Made by a program: the position numbers and the translations under genes. Of a DNA stretch of 64,000 bases, positions 18,340 through 26,949 are shown in pieces. This stretch comes from Paracoccaceae bacterium (lineage in GTDB: Bacteria > Pseudomonadota > Alphaproteobacteria > Rhodobacterales > Rhodobacteraceae), in contig JAQWSE010000003.1 of NCBI GenBank assembly GCA_029243395.1, positions 41,256 to 105,255 on the forward strand. The letters are read 5' to 3'. The notes under the pieces were generated by a model. It had not been told where the DNA came from, ran no database searches, and worked only from the letters and a program-made list of their open reading frames with translations. Positions within the stretch are counted from its first letter, which is position 1. The number at the start of each line of letters is the position of its first letter.

Positions 18340-19341
18340 CTAATTAAAGGCAGGGATAATTTTCTCAGCATAATCTGCAATAGTTTTTTCTTCGCCGCCA
18401 CTATCCAAATATATATTGAATTGAGTCATTCCTGATTTTTCTAAAACCTTCAATTTTTCTACGTGCTCCTCTACAGTTCCAAGGACACAAAAACTCTTAA
18501 CTATATCTTCCGTGATGAAATCAAGGTAAGGATTATCGCTCTGACCATGTTTTGAGTAATCGTACCCCTTCCTATTCTTTATATAAGAAGTCAAAGACGA
18601 GGGAACCTGATCAGTGTCCGAACCATATCTTTCTACAATGTCAGCCACATGATTCCCTACCATCGCAGGGAACCACTTCACTTTTTCTATGGAATCGTTT
18701 AACTCACCAGTTAGCGCTGGCGCGGCACACATTATTTTGTAGCCTGACATATCTCTACCAGCTTCTTTACCAGCCTTTATGGCTTGATCAGCAAGCCATT
18801 TTACAATGGTAGGTTCGGCTATCTGTAAAATAAGCCCATCGCCTACCCTGCCAGCTGATGAAAGAGCCTTTGGCCCATAAGCTGCTACCCAAGCGGGCAA
18901 ATCATATTCTTCTGTCCAAGGGAATTTGACTGGTGCTGGACATTCTCCATACTGAACTTCTTCACCACGAACCAAAGCTTTAACAGCATGGATAAATTCC
19001 TCCATCCGCGCAAGTGGCGCTGGTTTCTTTCCCATCACTCTGACAGCACTATCACCTCTGCCAACCCCTATTTCAAAACGACCATTAGACTGTTTTGCCA
19101 AAGAACCGAATAAAGATGCCGCATGAGACCAATCTCTAGTGTTAGGGTTTGTCACACAGGGCCCAAATTTCATATTCTCTGTATGTTCCATGCACATAGC
19201 CATGGATACAAAACTCTCTCTCCACAAAATGTGACTGTCATAAAACCAGCAATAAGTAAAACCCGCCTCTTCAGCCTGGCGCACAACAGCTTTCATCCTA
19301 CCCGGTTCCATGAAACCCTTAAAACAAATACCAAATTCCAT
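18340..19341 (-). CDS. LLM-class F420-dependent oxidoreductase (TIGR03842-like)
   Basis: A 333-residue luciferase-like monooxygenase-fold protein beginning MEFGICFKGFMEP. Landmarks are AEEAGFTYCWFYDSH, FGPCVTNPNTRDW, the GRFEIGVGRGDSAVRVMG segment and LPAWVAAYGPKALSSAGRVGDG. These fit the F420-dependent subgroup of the family, not the FMN-dependent one. ATG 19341 is chosen because AGGAGG lies 5 nt upstream and a longer frame would overlap npdG. It is the last gene of the F420 operon, which is strong context for F420H2/F420 as its cofactor. The substrate is unknown. Confidence 0.85.
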   Translation of the reverse strand: MEFGICFKGFMEPGRMKAVVRQAEEAGFTYCWFYDSHILWRESFVSMAMCMEHTENMKFGPCVTNPNTRDWSHAASLFGSLAKQSNGRFEIGVGRGDSAVRVMGKKPAPLARMEEFIHAVKALVRGEEVQYGECPAPVKFPWTEEYDLPAWVAAYGPKALSSAGRVGDGLILQIAEPTIVKWLADQAIKAGKEAGRDMSGYKIMCAAPALTGELNDSIEKVKWFPAMVGNHVADIVERYGSDTDQVPSSLTSYIKNRKGYDYSKHGQSDNPYLDFITEDIVKSFCVLGTVEEHVEKLKVLEKSGMTQFNIYLDSGGEEKTIADYAEKIIPAFN

Positions 19342-19358
19342 CATTCCCTCCTTTATCT

Positions 19359-20027
19359 CTAATGCTCCGGTGGCCAAATTTTTATTCCTGCATGGGAAAA
19401 AGGCACCATTTTTGAAATATTTATCCTAATTAGTATAGATGTTAATGCTTCAATGCAACGGGCTGACTCCGCGTCTCCAGCATTGTAAGCATTCACACCA
19501 ATCTTTTTAACCAATTCTATTACCTTCTTTCGAGCTTCAAGATTATTACCACAAACTAAAACATCACAATTAACATTCCAGTTTAAATTTTGAAGTGTGA
19601 CGGCGGCCACATTATGTAGTGCCCCAACAACTGGAATTTCTTGCCCCAAAATTGCTTGCGCGGCCTCCGTTGCCGAGCCTTCAGGCGGCATCGAAACTTT
19701 TTTTGGATCGTTTTCAGACAGTGGTACTACAATATCAACTAAAATTTTACCCGTCAGATATTTTTTCAAATTTTCAAGTAGCCTGTTGTGCGCTTCCCAT
19801 GGCACAGCAAAAATCACCAAATCAGAGGCCTTTCTTATGGCTTCCTCATTTGTAGCACCCTCCACAAAAACTGATCCCTTTGGTAATTTTGGATTTAACT
19901 GGGAAACAATATCCTCACTACGCATTTTTTCACGAGAACCCAAGATTATGGGAATACCTGCAGCTGCAAAACGCATGGCCAAACCCTGCCCTTGAGGGCC
20001 TGTTCCACCTAAAATCGCTACTGTCAT
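19359..20027 (-). CDS. npdG: NADPH-dependent F420 reductase (F420:NADP oxidoreductase)
   Basis: A 222-residue Rossmann protein. The N-terminal [19 protein letters not shown] binds NADP(H), followed by [10 protein letters not shown] and [12 protein letters not shown], as in NpdG/Fno. It exchanges hydride between NADPH and F420, giving the cell its F420H2. It overlaps cofE by 4 nt and precedes the LLM oxidoreductase, so cofactor synthesis, reduction and use are encoded together. Confidence 0.92.
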   Translation of the reverse strand: MTVAILGGTGPQGQGLAMRFAAAGIPIILGSREKMRSEDIVSQLNPKLPKGSVFVEGATNEEAIRKASDLVIFAVPWEAHNRLLENLKKYLTGKILVDIVVPLSENDPKKVSMPPEGSATEAAQAILGQEIPVVGALHNVAAVTLQNLNWNVNCDVLVCGNNLEARKKVIELVKKIGVNAYNAGDAESARCIEALTSILIRINISKMVPFSHAGIKIWPPEH

Positions 20028-20794
20028 AAGAACATATCCTCCTGCTTATTTCTTAAAATATCTTTAGCACTCCCATTGCAATTTTTCCATTCTAATCCTC
20101 TAAAAATTACTAAAGGTGTTTTTTTCGATTTTTGTATGACTAAACCAGAGGCTGCAGCTATTTCATCACAAAATGCTGGTTCAGTAACTTTCATAATTTT
20201 TCCGAAATTATCTGGCGCTCCCTTTTCGCTTCGGGTGGCTGGCACCCCAGCAATTCCAATAGCAACATTGACTTGACCAATACGCCAAGGCCTACCGAAA
20301 GTATCTGTAATAACTATTCCTACATTAACGTTTTGTTTTTTCTTGAAAAATATCTTTATTTTTCGGGCGCTCAAATCTGGATCCTTAGGCAACATGATCA
20401 CGGTATCTTCTTCTTCCAAGTTTGATTCATCAACTCCTGCATTTGCCGAAATGAACCCAAGATTATTTTCGCAAATGATTGTTCCTTCATTTTGATGCTC
20501 ATGTCGAAAATATCTTAAAATCTTTCTACTCTCTCTTAAAATAACCTCTACCTTTCTTGGATCTTTGTTCAACTTTCTAGAATAGTATAAGGCATTTTCT
20601 GATGGGCTCACATCTGCCAGATTGATAATCCTACCTTCAGCTTTAGAAATGATTTTGTGAGCCATACAAAGAATGTCACCATCCCTAAGGTCAATACCAT
20701 TAGATTCGATTGATTCATCTAATATTTTAGCTAAGGGATCATCTTTTTTTATCTCTGGAATACCTTTTACAACAGAAAGGGTAACATTAATCAT
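20024..20794 (-). CDS. cofE: Coenzyme F420-0:L-glutamate ligase CofE
   Basis: A 256-residue CofE. The N-terminal [18 protein letters not shown] leads to the [15 protein letters not shown] segment. Later come [18 protein letters not shown] and [29 protein letters not shown], signatures of the F420 gamma-glutamyl ligase family (GTP- and metal-dependent). It adds the first one or more glutamates to F420-0. It is a stand-alone CofE, without the C-terminal nitroreductase-like domain fused in mycobacterial FbiB. It overlaps cofC by 8 nt and npdG by 4 nt. Confidence 0.93.
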   Translation of the reverse strand: MINVTLSVVKGIPEIKKDDPLAKILDESIESNGIDLRDGDILCMAHKIISKAEGRIINLADVSPSENALYYSRKLNKDPRKVEVILRESRKILRYFRHEHQNEGTIICENNLGFISANAGVDESNLEEEDTVIMLPKDPDLSARKIKIFFKKKQNVNVGIVITDTFGRPWRIGQVNVAIGIAGVPATRSEKGAPDNFGKIMKVTEPAFCDEIAAASGLVIQKSKKTPLVIFRGLEWKNCNGSAKDILRNKQEDMFL

Positions 20795-21431
20795 TGTAAA
20801 TTTTCCCAGCGCTCAGAAAATCTGGGGATTTAATTAAAAGTTTATTCAGATCTTCCATTGTGTCTATGTCAAAGGTTAAACTCTTGAGTTCTAAGACAGA
20901 TGTTCTTATCTTATTTTTATTTGCAATATCAATATGTTTTTGGAATGAATCTTTTCCATAACGAAAAGCAATAGCATCAGGTGGAGAAATCAACAAAGCG
21001 TTGGTTCCCAAATCTTTTGAGGGACAAATAACCATACTATTACTTTCTATTGGAAATAAAATGAATTTATTTAACTCGTCCGGACTGGGATCCCCCAAAT
21101 CTGCAGGAATAATGCAAGCAGAAGAAAAACCGTTCGCTTTAGCCCATTTTACTCCAAAGAAAAGGCTATCCGAAAGTTTATTCTCAATTGAAGAGTTTAT
21201 GACAAGAATATCTTTTTTTTTGACAAAAGACCTAACTTCATCACATTCTGTTAGAACAGCCAGTTTGTGTGTTTCTTTACACTTCTCAATAGCAATGTTT
21301 ACCCTAGATAAGGTCTGATCTAGTAATTTCTTGGCCACATTTACTCTTAATCTATTTGATGCACTACTCTTAAGCCTGCTCTTAGCATCTGACAACTGCT
21401 TCATGGGTACGATGATTAGTGTTTTTTGCAT
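20787..21431 (-). CDS. cofC: 2-phospho-L-lactate (or PEP) guanylyltransferase CofC/FbiD
   Basis: A 214-residue nucleotidyltransferase starting TLIIVPMKQLSDAKSRL, the CofC signature loop (VPxKxLxxAKxRL), with CIIPADLGDPSPDEL in the middle and FDIDTMEDL near the end. It activates 2-phospho-L-lactate, phosphoenolpyruvate or 3-phospho-D-glycerate with GTP for transfer to FO. Which donor is used cannot be told from the sequence here. It lies between cofD (3 nt away) and cofE (8-nt overlap). Confidence 0.9.
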   Translation of the reverse strand: MQKTLIIVPMKQLSDAKSRLKSSASNRLRVNVAKKLLDQTLSRVNIAIEKCKETHKLAVLTECDEVRSFVKKKDILVINSSIENKLSDSLFFGVKWAKANGFSSACIIPADLGDPSPDELNKFILFPIESNSMVICPSKDLGTNALLISPPDAIAFRYGKDSFQKHIDIANKNKIRTSVLELKSLTFDIDTMEDLNKLLIKSPDFLSAGKIYND

Positions 21432-21434
21432 TTT

Positions 21435-22397
21435 TTAAGCCTTCAACCGGAATTCTCTAGCTGTCTCAATAATAAAATTGGAAAGGTTTATTTTCTTTTC
21501 CATGCTATCTAATAGAATGTCAGCTGATTTTAATTCTATTTTTCCTGGTTGTCTGGTCATTATTGCTCCAGAATCTTTGTGGTCAACTATTAACACATTC
21601 AAAAAATCTCGATATAACTCACTAATCGTAAAAGTACCTGGAACGAATCCAAGTTCATTCATGAGTTTGTCTGCAGGTCCTTTGACAGCTCTTCCCGCAA
21701 TAAGTGGACTCACAGCTATTTTAGGAATTTGATTGTTTAGTATTATTGTAGATTTAATTTTTGGAATATTGAGAATTGGCAGCAAGCTCAAAAATGGGTT
21801 GGAGGGAGCTAAAACAATGACATCTGCACACTCTAATGCCAGAATTGCTTCTGGATTAGGCTGTGCATCTGAAATATTCTTGTAATTCAGTTCAATAACT
21901 TTTGGTGCACATCTTCTCTTAACAAAATACTGTTGAAAACTGATCCAGCCCTCATCTGTTCTTACCATGGTGGGAACCAAATTGTTTGTGGGTAGAATGA
22001 TACTAGCAGGCACCTTAAAGGCTTTAGCAATATCATAAGTTATGTCAGAAAGACTATGACCTAACTTCAACCTCTGTGACCTATAAATATGGAGACCAAA
22101 ATCGCTGTCACCTAAAGACATCCAAACATCGTTTCCCAATTGTTCAAGAATAGCAAGAGCTCGGTATTCATCATTCTTCACGCCCCAACCTTGGGACCTA
22201 TTAATATTGTTGGAAAGGGTATAAATCATTGTATCAATGTCTGGAGAAACGTGAAGTCCATGAAATTCTTCATCATCACCAATATTACAAATCACAGAAA
22301 GGTTTATGTTTGGAAGATTAATAAATCCCTCAGCCAGCCTAGCTCCTCCTACACCACCGGCCAATAGTACAATATTTACGGGTGATGAGACTGGCAT
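21435..22397 (-). CDS. cofD: 2-phospho-L-lactate transferase CofD
   Basis: A 320-residue CofD/FbiA. The N-terminal VLLAGGVGGARLAEGF is the conserved FO/GDP-binding loop. CNIGDDEEFHGLHVSPDIDTMIY, a WMSLGDSDFGLHIYRS segment and VLAPSNPFLSLLPIL follow, all family-typical. It joins the phosphoacid moiety from CofC to FO, giving F420-0 or dehydro-F420-0. No separate dehydro-F420 reductase is seen, although that function is normally needed when PEP is the donor. Confidence 0.93.
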   Translation of the reverse strand: MPVSSPVNIVLLAGGVGGARLAEGFINLPNINLSVICNIGDDEEFHGLHVSPDIDTMIYTLSNNINRSQGWGVKNDEYRALAILEQLGNDVWMSLGDSDFGLHIYRSQRLKLGHSLSDITYDIAKAFKVPASIILPTNNLVPTMVRTDEGWISFQQYFVKRRCAPKVIELNYKNISDAQPNPEAILALECADVIVLAPSNPFLSLLPILNIPKIKSTIILNNQIPKIAVSPLIAGRAVKGPADKLMNELGFVPGTFTISELYRDFLNVLIVDHKDSGAIMTRQPGKIELKSADILLDSMEKKINLSNFIIETAREFRLKA

Positions 22398-22410
22398 TAT
22401 TTTTTTACTT

Positions 22411-23652
22411 TTAGTTAATGAACTCTAATGGATTAGTTCCATTTCTTGGTATTAGTGGAGTTAGCTCCTTTGGATCGCAATTATCAAAGTTCTGCGTAAT
22501 ATCATAGGTTGTATTTCGTTGCATTGGGATCTTGCCTGCATGGCGTATAATTTTGACCATCTCTGATGCTGTAATTTCTTGCCCAAATTCTGACCCTGAA
22601 GACCTAGAAATACTCTCATTCATAAGTGTTCCACCCAAATCATTAACCCCAAGATTTAACATCTCTTGGGCAATTTTTGGTCCCAACTTAGTCCAAGAAA
22701 CTTGAATATTATCTATCCACCCACTTAACATTATCCTCGCTATAGCATGCATTCTCTTGATTTCATCTAAGGTAGGCCCTCGTCTAACAATTGTTGGATT
22801 CGCTTTATAGAGTGGAGATTCTTTGTGCACAAAACTCAGTGGCACCAATTCCGTAAAACCACCAGTTTCTTTTTGAATTCTTCTCAGTGTTGCCAAATGC
22901 ATTGCCCAATGAACAGGGCTATCTATATGACCATACATAATCGTTGCAGTTGTAGGTATGTTTAATGAATGTGCAGTGCGTATAATTTCAATCCATTTTT
23001 CAGTGCTTAGCTTATTTTTTGTCAGCATTTTTCGAATATCTACATCTAGTATCTCTGCCGCAGTACCTGGCATCGACCCCAAACCACAGTCCTTTAAATC
23101 TCTTAAAAAATTGGTGTATGTCAGCTTTTTCTTCGACGCACCAAACCAAATTTCGAAAGGAGAAAAAGCATGAATATGCATATTGGGTAATACCTGTTTA
23201 ATGCCCAGAATAATATTTCGGTATATATCCCCTGATATTTTTGGATGTAGACCTCCTTGGATACAAACTTCTGTTGCCCCTCTATCCCAGGCCTCCTGAG
23301 CACGTAGCACGATATCATCTATTGAGAGAAGTTCCGACCCTTTTTGATTTAGTTTTTTTGCAAATCCACAGAATTTACAACCCATATAGCAAACATTTGT
23401 AAAGTTTATATTTCTATTAACTACAAACGTCACTTCATCCCCATTTGCTCGTTCTCTTAACTTATCTGCTACGGAAAAAACCTTTTTTATATCATGTTGA
23501 TTAGCATTAAATAAAATTACTCCATCCTGTTCAGATACTTCCATCCCCTCAAGGGCCTTATCTAAAATTCTGTCGATAGCACCGTCTAAGGATCTGGCTG
23601 TCCTTCTATCACCTCTCAAAAGATCACCGCTAAGTTCTTCAAAATCCTTCAT
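22411..23652 (-). CDS. cofH: FO synthase subunit 2 CofH (radical SAM)
   Basis: A 413-residue radical SAM enzyme with the CxxxCxxC cluster motif CYMGCKFC at residues 88-95. EVCIQGGLHP, GSMPGTAAEIL and the C-terminal GVNDLGGTLMNESISRSSGS are typical of CofH/MqnC relatives. With CofG it makes FO from tyrosine and a ribityl pyrimidine. The ATG overlaps the cofG stop as TAATG, indicating translational coupling; a GTG three codons earlier is less likely. The menaquinone enzyme MqnC is related, but the neighbours decide for CofH. Confidence 0.92.
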   Translation of the reverse strand: MKDFEELSGDLLRGDRRTARSLDGAIDRILDKALEGMEVSEQDGVILFNANQHDIKKVFSVADKLRERANGDEVTFVVNRNINFTNVCYMGCKFCGFAKKLNQKGSELLSIDDIVLRAQEAWDRGATEVCIQGGLHPKISGDIYRNIILGIKQVLPNMHIHAFSPFEIWFGASKKKLTYTNFLRDLKDCGLGSMPGTAAEILDVDIRKMLTKNKLSTEKWIEIIRTAHSLNIPTTATIMYGHIDSPVHWAMHLATLRRIQKETGGFTELVPLSFVHKESPLYKANPTIVRRGPTLDEIKRMHAIARIMLSGWIDNIQVSWTKLGPKIAQEMLNLGVNDLGGTLMNESISRSSGSEFGQEITASEMVKIIRHAGKIPMQRNTTYDITQNFDNCDPKELTPLIPRNGTNPLEFIN

Positions 23653-24761
23653 TAACAACACTGCTTTCTGGCCAAACCATCTTTTCTCCTTAAACCAGTC
23701 ACGCGCCTGAACATATTAGGAAATAAGAAACCATCTTTTTCATTTTGGAATCTCGGATAAACTGTCAGCCTTTCTTGCAACTCAAATCCTTTTGATTTTG
23801 TGGATGCTCTTAATTCTTCAATTCTTGGCCAGGTTTTTTCCGGATTTATATAATCATCTGTTACTGGTGAAATTCCTCCCCAGTCATTCAACCCTGCGTC
23901 AAGATAATTAACATGGTATGCACTCAAATTAGGTGGCGATTGGATGCTTATCTCCGGACTAAGGATTAAGCGTGCCAGCGCTATTGTGATTAACATTTCC
24001 TCTTGATCAGGTCCAGGAAAATTCCGCATTCTTATGTCAGGCTTAGGTACAAAGTTTTGAACTATGACTTCCTGAATATGGTTGTATTTCCTATGAGAAT
24101 CTTCAATTGCTTTAAATGTCTCAATGCGTTCATCCCAACTTTCACCAATCCCAATTAAAACTCCAGTCGTGAAAGGAACTTTTAGCATGCCCATGTTATT
24201 CATTGTACGTATTCTTTGGACAGGTACTTTGTCAGGGCATGCAAAATGCGGCATTCCTCTCTTTGTCAAGCGTCTACTCACGCTTTCCAGCATCATCCCC
24301 ATCGAGGCCGCCACAGGCTTTAGAGAGGAAATTTCATCTTCGGACAAAGTTCCAGCATTAACATGAGGTAAAAGTGTACTTTCTCTTAGGATCATCTGAC
24401 AAACAAACTTCAAATAACCAACCATAGTCGAGAAACCTAATTTCTTTAACTCTTCCCTAGCTTTTTCATAACGCAGTTCAGGTTTTTCTCCCAAACTTAA
24501 CAGGACTTCCTTACAACCACTTCGCTCACCCAAACGGACTATCTCCAAGACGCTCTCAGGATTAAGTATTTGTGCAGACTTTGAATTAGGGTGTTTGACA
24601 AATGTGCAGTATGAGCAAGTATCTCGGCACATATTTGTCAGTGGAACAAAGACCTTCCTCGAATAAGTCACAATCTTTCCCCAAGCCGCATGTCTTCGCT
24701 CCGATGCCCGTATTAGCAATTCTTTCTTGTCAAACGATTTGTGATTTAAAACCTTAAGCAT
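23652..24761 (-). CDS. cofG: FO synthase subunit 1 CofG (radical SAM)
   Basis: A 369-residue radical SAM enzyme with CRDTCSYC (Cys 45, 49, 52) after TYSRKVFVPLTN. LGERSGCKEVLLSLGEKPE, LPHVNAGTLSEDE and LDAGLNDWGGISPVT are CofG landmarks. It pairs with CofH for deazaflavin ring formation. Separate CofG and CofH differ from the fused FbiC of Actinobacteria. ATG 24761 has a GAGAG-type site; an in-frame TTG at 24800 would add 13 residues. It is the first gene of the F420 operon. Confidence 0.92.
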   Translation of the reverse strand: MLKVLNHKSFDKKELLIRASERRHAAWGKIVTYSRKVFVPLTNMCRDTCSYCTFVKHPNSKSAQILNPESVLEIVRLGERSGCKEVLLSLGEKPELRYEKAREELKKLGFSTMVGYLKFVCQMILRESTLLPHVNAGTLSEDEISSLKPVAASMGMMLESVSRRLTKRGMPHFACPDKVPVQRIRTMNNMGMLKVPFTTGVLIGIGESWDERIETFKAIEDSHRKYNHIQEVIVQNFVPKPDIRMRNFPGPDQEEMLITIALARLILSPEISIQSPPNLSAYHVNYLDAGLNDWGGISPVTDDYINPEKTWPRIEELRASTKSKGFELQERLTVYPRFQNEKDGFLFPNMFRRVTGLRRKDGLARKQCC

Positions 24762-25008
24762 AATTCTCTCAGTTAATAAAATACCTTGTTTAGAAACCAA
24801 ATTAATTCTTAAGCAACTCTAAATTCTCCAGCAACTATACTACCTAAGATTTTCCAGCCTGAATTCATTTAAACTGCCATGGCATTAAGTAGATAAATTC
24901 CGTCTCTGTAAGAGAACCACCCTTAAAATTATAGTAAAACAGTTAGGAAGTCACTAAGGCCAAGCCTAAACCAATTGCCTTAAGCTCACAACATCTTAAT
25001 TCTTAAGT

Positions 25009-26265
25009 TTAATAATCTATCTTACCATCTGTCTCAATATACTCTTTATCAAGATTAGATAGTTCTTCTCCCTTAAAAGCCGCCTCAAAAGCCTGCAGAC
25101 GTTTGAAAACAGAAATCAAATCGATGATTGTTGACCAGGATCTGACCAGATATTGAAAGGAACTTGTTACCTCGCTGAAAGCTCTGATGATTTGGTTCAT
25201 AATTCCGAGAGTAATCACACCCGCTGCAATGGTGGGAATTAATAAGATATATGCAAACAGATTGTTCAGCTGAAAGTAGAAATTTCTGAAGAGATTAAAA
25301 TAGGTATAATGGATATAAATGCGGAAATAGTTTCTCCGCACATTAGCAAATAACTCTCTTAAAGTTTGAGGTTCAGCCCTATTTTCATCATCTTCCCCAA
25401 GTACGAGTTCCTTTCTAAAAGCTGCCTCGACTCTTTGATTTTTAAATTCTAACCCTGGTAGTTTAATCCCAGCAACAATCATCAATACAGTTCCAAAGAT
25501 CGACCAAATAATTGCAGCATAAAAGAGTGGGTAAGCTATTTCTCCAACAATTGGTAGAGTTTTGACATTTTTTGACAATTCTAACAAAACAGGTAAAAAC
25601 GCAATTAAGGTCATTACAGCATCGACAATCGAAACCCCCAAAGATTTCATTATAGCCGCAAAGCGCATAGTGTCTTCCTGAATCCTCTGCGAAGCACCTT
25701 CAATTTTCCTAACTGAACTCCATTTGGCAACATAATAGTCATTCATGGCTGTTCGCCACCGAAACACATAATGGCTCACGAAAAAACTCGTAAACACCGC
25801 TATTAGCACGTACGTCAGAGCCAAAATAAGAAAACTAAACATGTACCCATATAGATCTGCTGCAGTTGTTGTTGACTCCTGAGACAAAGCATTCTGAATA
25901 GCATCATAAAAAGGGCGATACCAGTTATTAACTGCTACAGCTACCTGAACCTGATAGTAGGTGATAAATAAAATGAACGCAGATCCTAGAATAGACCATT
26001 GTTGCCACTTATGAGGAGAATAGAAGTTCCAAATAACATAAAATATTGCCGTTATTATTGCAAAATATATGTAAAACCATTGAAAGTCTGGGGTAGTAAA
26101 ATGACCCAGTCCTATAACTGGAGGGGTACCTTCTTCAACAAACTTGAATCCGAAATTGGCTCCTAGTTCCTTACCACCAAAGTACCAAAAAAATACAACC
26201 ATTGAAATCCAAACAATTAAGCTAGAAAAAAATTGTTTAGGTTTTGGGAAAAAGCATTCTAACAT
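25009..26265 (-). CDS. sbmA: SbmA/BacA-like peptide transporter
   Basis: A 418-residue inner-membrane protein with about seven to eight hydrophobic segments. The pattern matches SbmA: NNWYRPFYDAIQNAL, YVFRWRTAMNDYYVAKW, RIQEDTMRFAAIM and the C-terminal FQYLVRSWSTIIDLISVFKRLQAFE. SbmA/BacA proteins are proton-driven importers of peptides (microcins, bleomycin, proline-rich antimicrobial peptides) and lack an ATPase domain. The gene stands alone, behind a terminator that ends the upstream lipoprotein gene. Confidence 0.9.
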   Translation of the reverse strand: MLECFFPKPKQFFSSLIVWISMVVFFWYFGGKELGANFGFKFVEEGTPPVIGLGHFTTPDFQWFYIYFAIITAIFYVIWNFYSPHKWQQWSILGSAFILFITYYQVQVAVAVNNWYRPFYDAIQNALSQESTTTAADLYGYMFSFLILALTYVLIAVFTSFFVSHYVFRWRTAMNDYYVAKWSSVRKIEGASQRIQEDTMRFAAIMKSLGVSIVDAVMTLIAFLPVLLELSKNVKTLPIVGEIAYPLFYAAIIWSIFGTVLMIVAGIKLPGLEFKNQRVEAAFRKELVLGEDDENRAEPQTLRELFANVRRNYFRIYIHYTYFNLFRNFYFQLNNLFAYILLIPTIAAGVITLGIMNQIIRAFSEVTSSFQYLVRSWSTIIDLISVFKRLQAFEAAFKGEELSNLDKEYIETDGKIDY

Positions 26266-26318
26266 TTCACACCCCTTAAAAGTCTCTTTGTTAAAGCAAA
26301 TTAATAGGTAATTTACAA

Positions 26319-26345
26319 CAAAAAAAGAGGGGAAATCCCCTCTCT
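26319..26345 (-). terminator. Rho-independent terminator
   Basis: The inverted repeat AGAGGGGA/TCCCCTCT (26326-26333 and 26336-26343) is followed on the minus strand by a run of about eight U residues. It lies between the small lipoprotein gene and sbmA and would end the lipoprotein transcript. Confidence 0.85.
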
Positions 26346-26375
26346 AATTAACTCTTTTATGTTTAATAAAATTTA

Positions 26376-26759
26376 TTAGTGTGGATGCTTATGGAAAGGC
26401 TTCTTCTTACACATATAAATTTTTCCTACTAATCCAGAAGCAGAAGCAGTCTCGGCCCAACCCACGACAGCAATGGCATTCCCTCCCATCACTCTCGCTC
26501 TATTCCTAAGTCCGATGATCGCTTCAGAATAATTAATGTTTGAAGAGTAGGCCAATTTTAGGATCTGCGCACAAGAAGGTTCCATTCTCAAAACCCTATC
26601 TGCATGCATGCTTACCCGATTAACGCCTCTCAACGGAACCACTCCCTCTCGAGCTGCCCCTTGTGCGTTGGACACTACTGGTGATCCCAAATCCATTGCA
26701 ATTGGTGTACTTTGGCAAGCACCTAACACTCCAACTAGTAATAATAGCAAAACTCTCAT
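26376..26759 (-). CDS. Small outer-membrane-type lipoprotein, RcsF/DUF4156-like
   Basis: A 127-residue protein with a lipobox (VGVLGAC, Cys 15) after a Leu-rich signal. The body contains PSCAQILKLAYSS and AIIGLRNRARVMGGNAIAVVGW, ending KIYMCKKK. The LRNRA...GGNAI...YxC pattern resembles the RcsF/DUF4156 fold (small disulfide-bonded lipoproteins). Two Cys outside the lipobox could form a disulfide. Start is well set by GAGGTG 5-6 nt upstream. Function is not known; no rcs genes are nearby. The extreme C-terminus (KKKPFHKHPH) is basic and His-rich. Confidence 0.7.
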   Translation of the reverse strand: MRVLLLLLVGVLGACQSTPIAMDLGSPVVSNAQGAAREGVVPLRGVNRVSMHADRVLRMEPSCAQILKLAYSSNINYSEAIIGLRNRARVMGGNAIAVVGWAETASASGLVGKIYMCKKKPFHKHPH

Positions 26760-26949
26760 TAAAGCACCTCGCGTTGTTCACTTCGTTAAGTGCTGGTACG
26801 ACGGGGCTAATAAAAATGTTAGAAACAAAGAAATTTCTTTTTGTATCAATATCATTTAATTTGATTTAATGTAAATTTACCACAGGTAATCACCTCTGCT
26901 AGTATTCTTCAACCAGGTTAGCTCACGGAGTTTTAATATCTCGCATAAA

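Noticed and set aside
22411..24761. CofG/CofH as menaquinone (futalosine pathway) enzymes MqnE/MqnC
   Set aside because: The adjoining cofD, cofC, cofE and npdG decide for F420; no mqnA, mqnB or mqnD is present.
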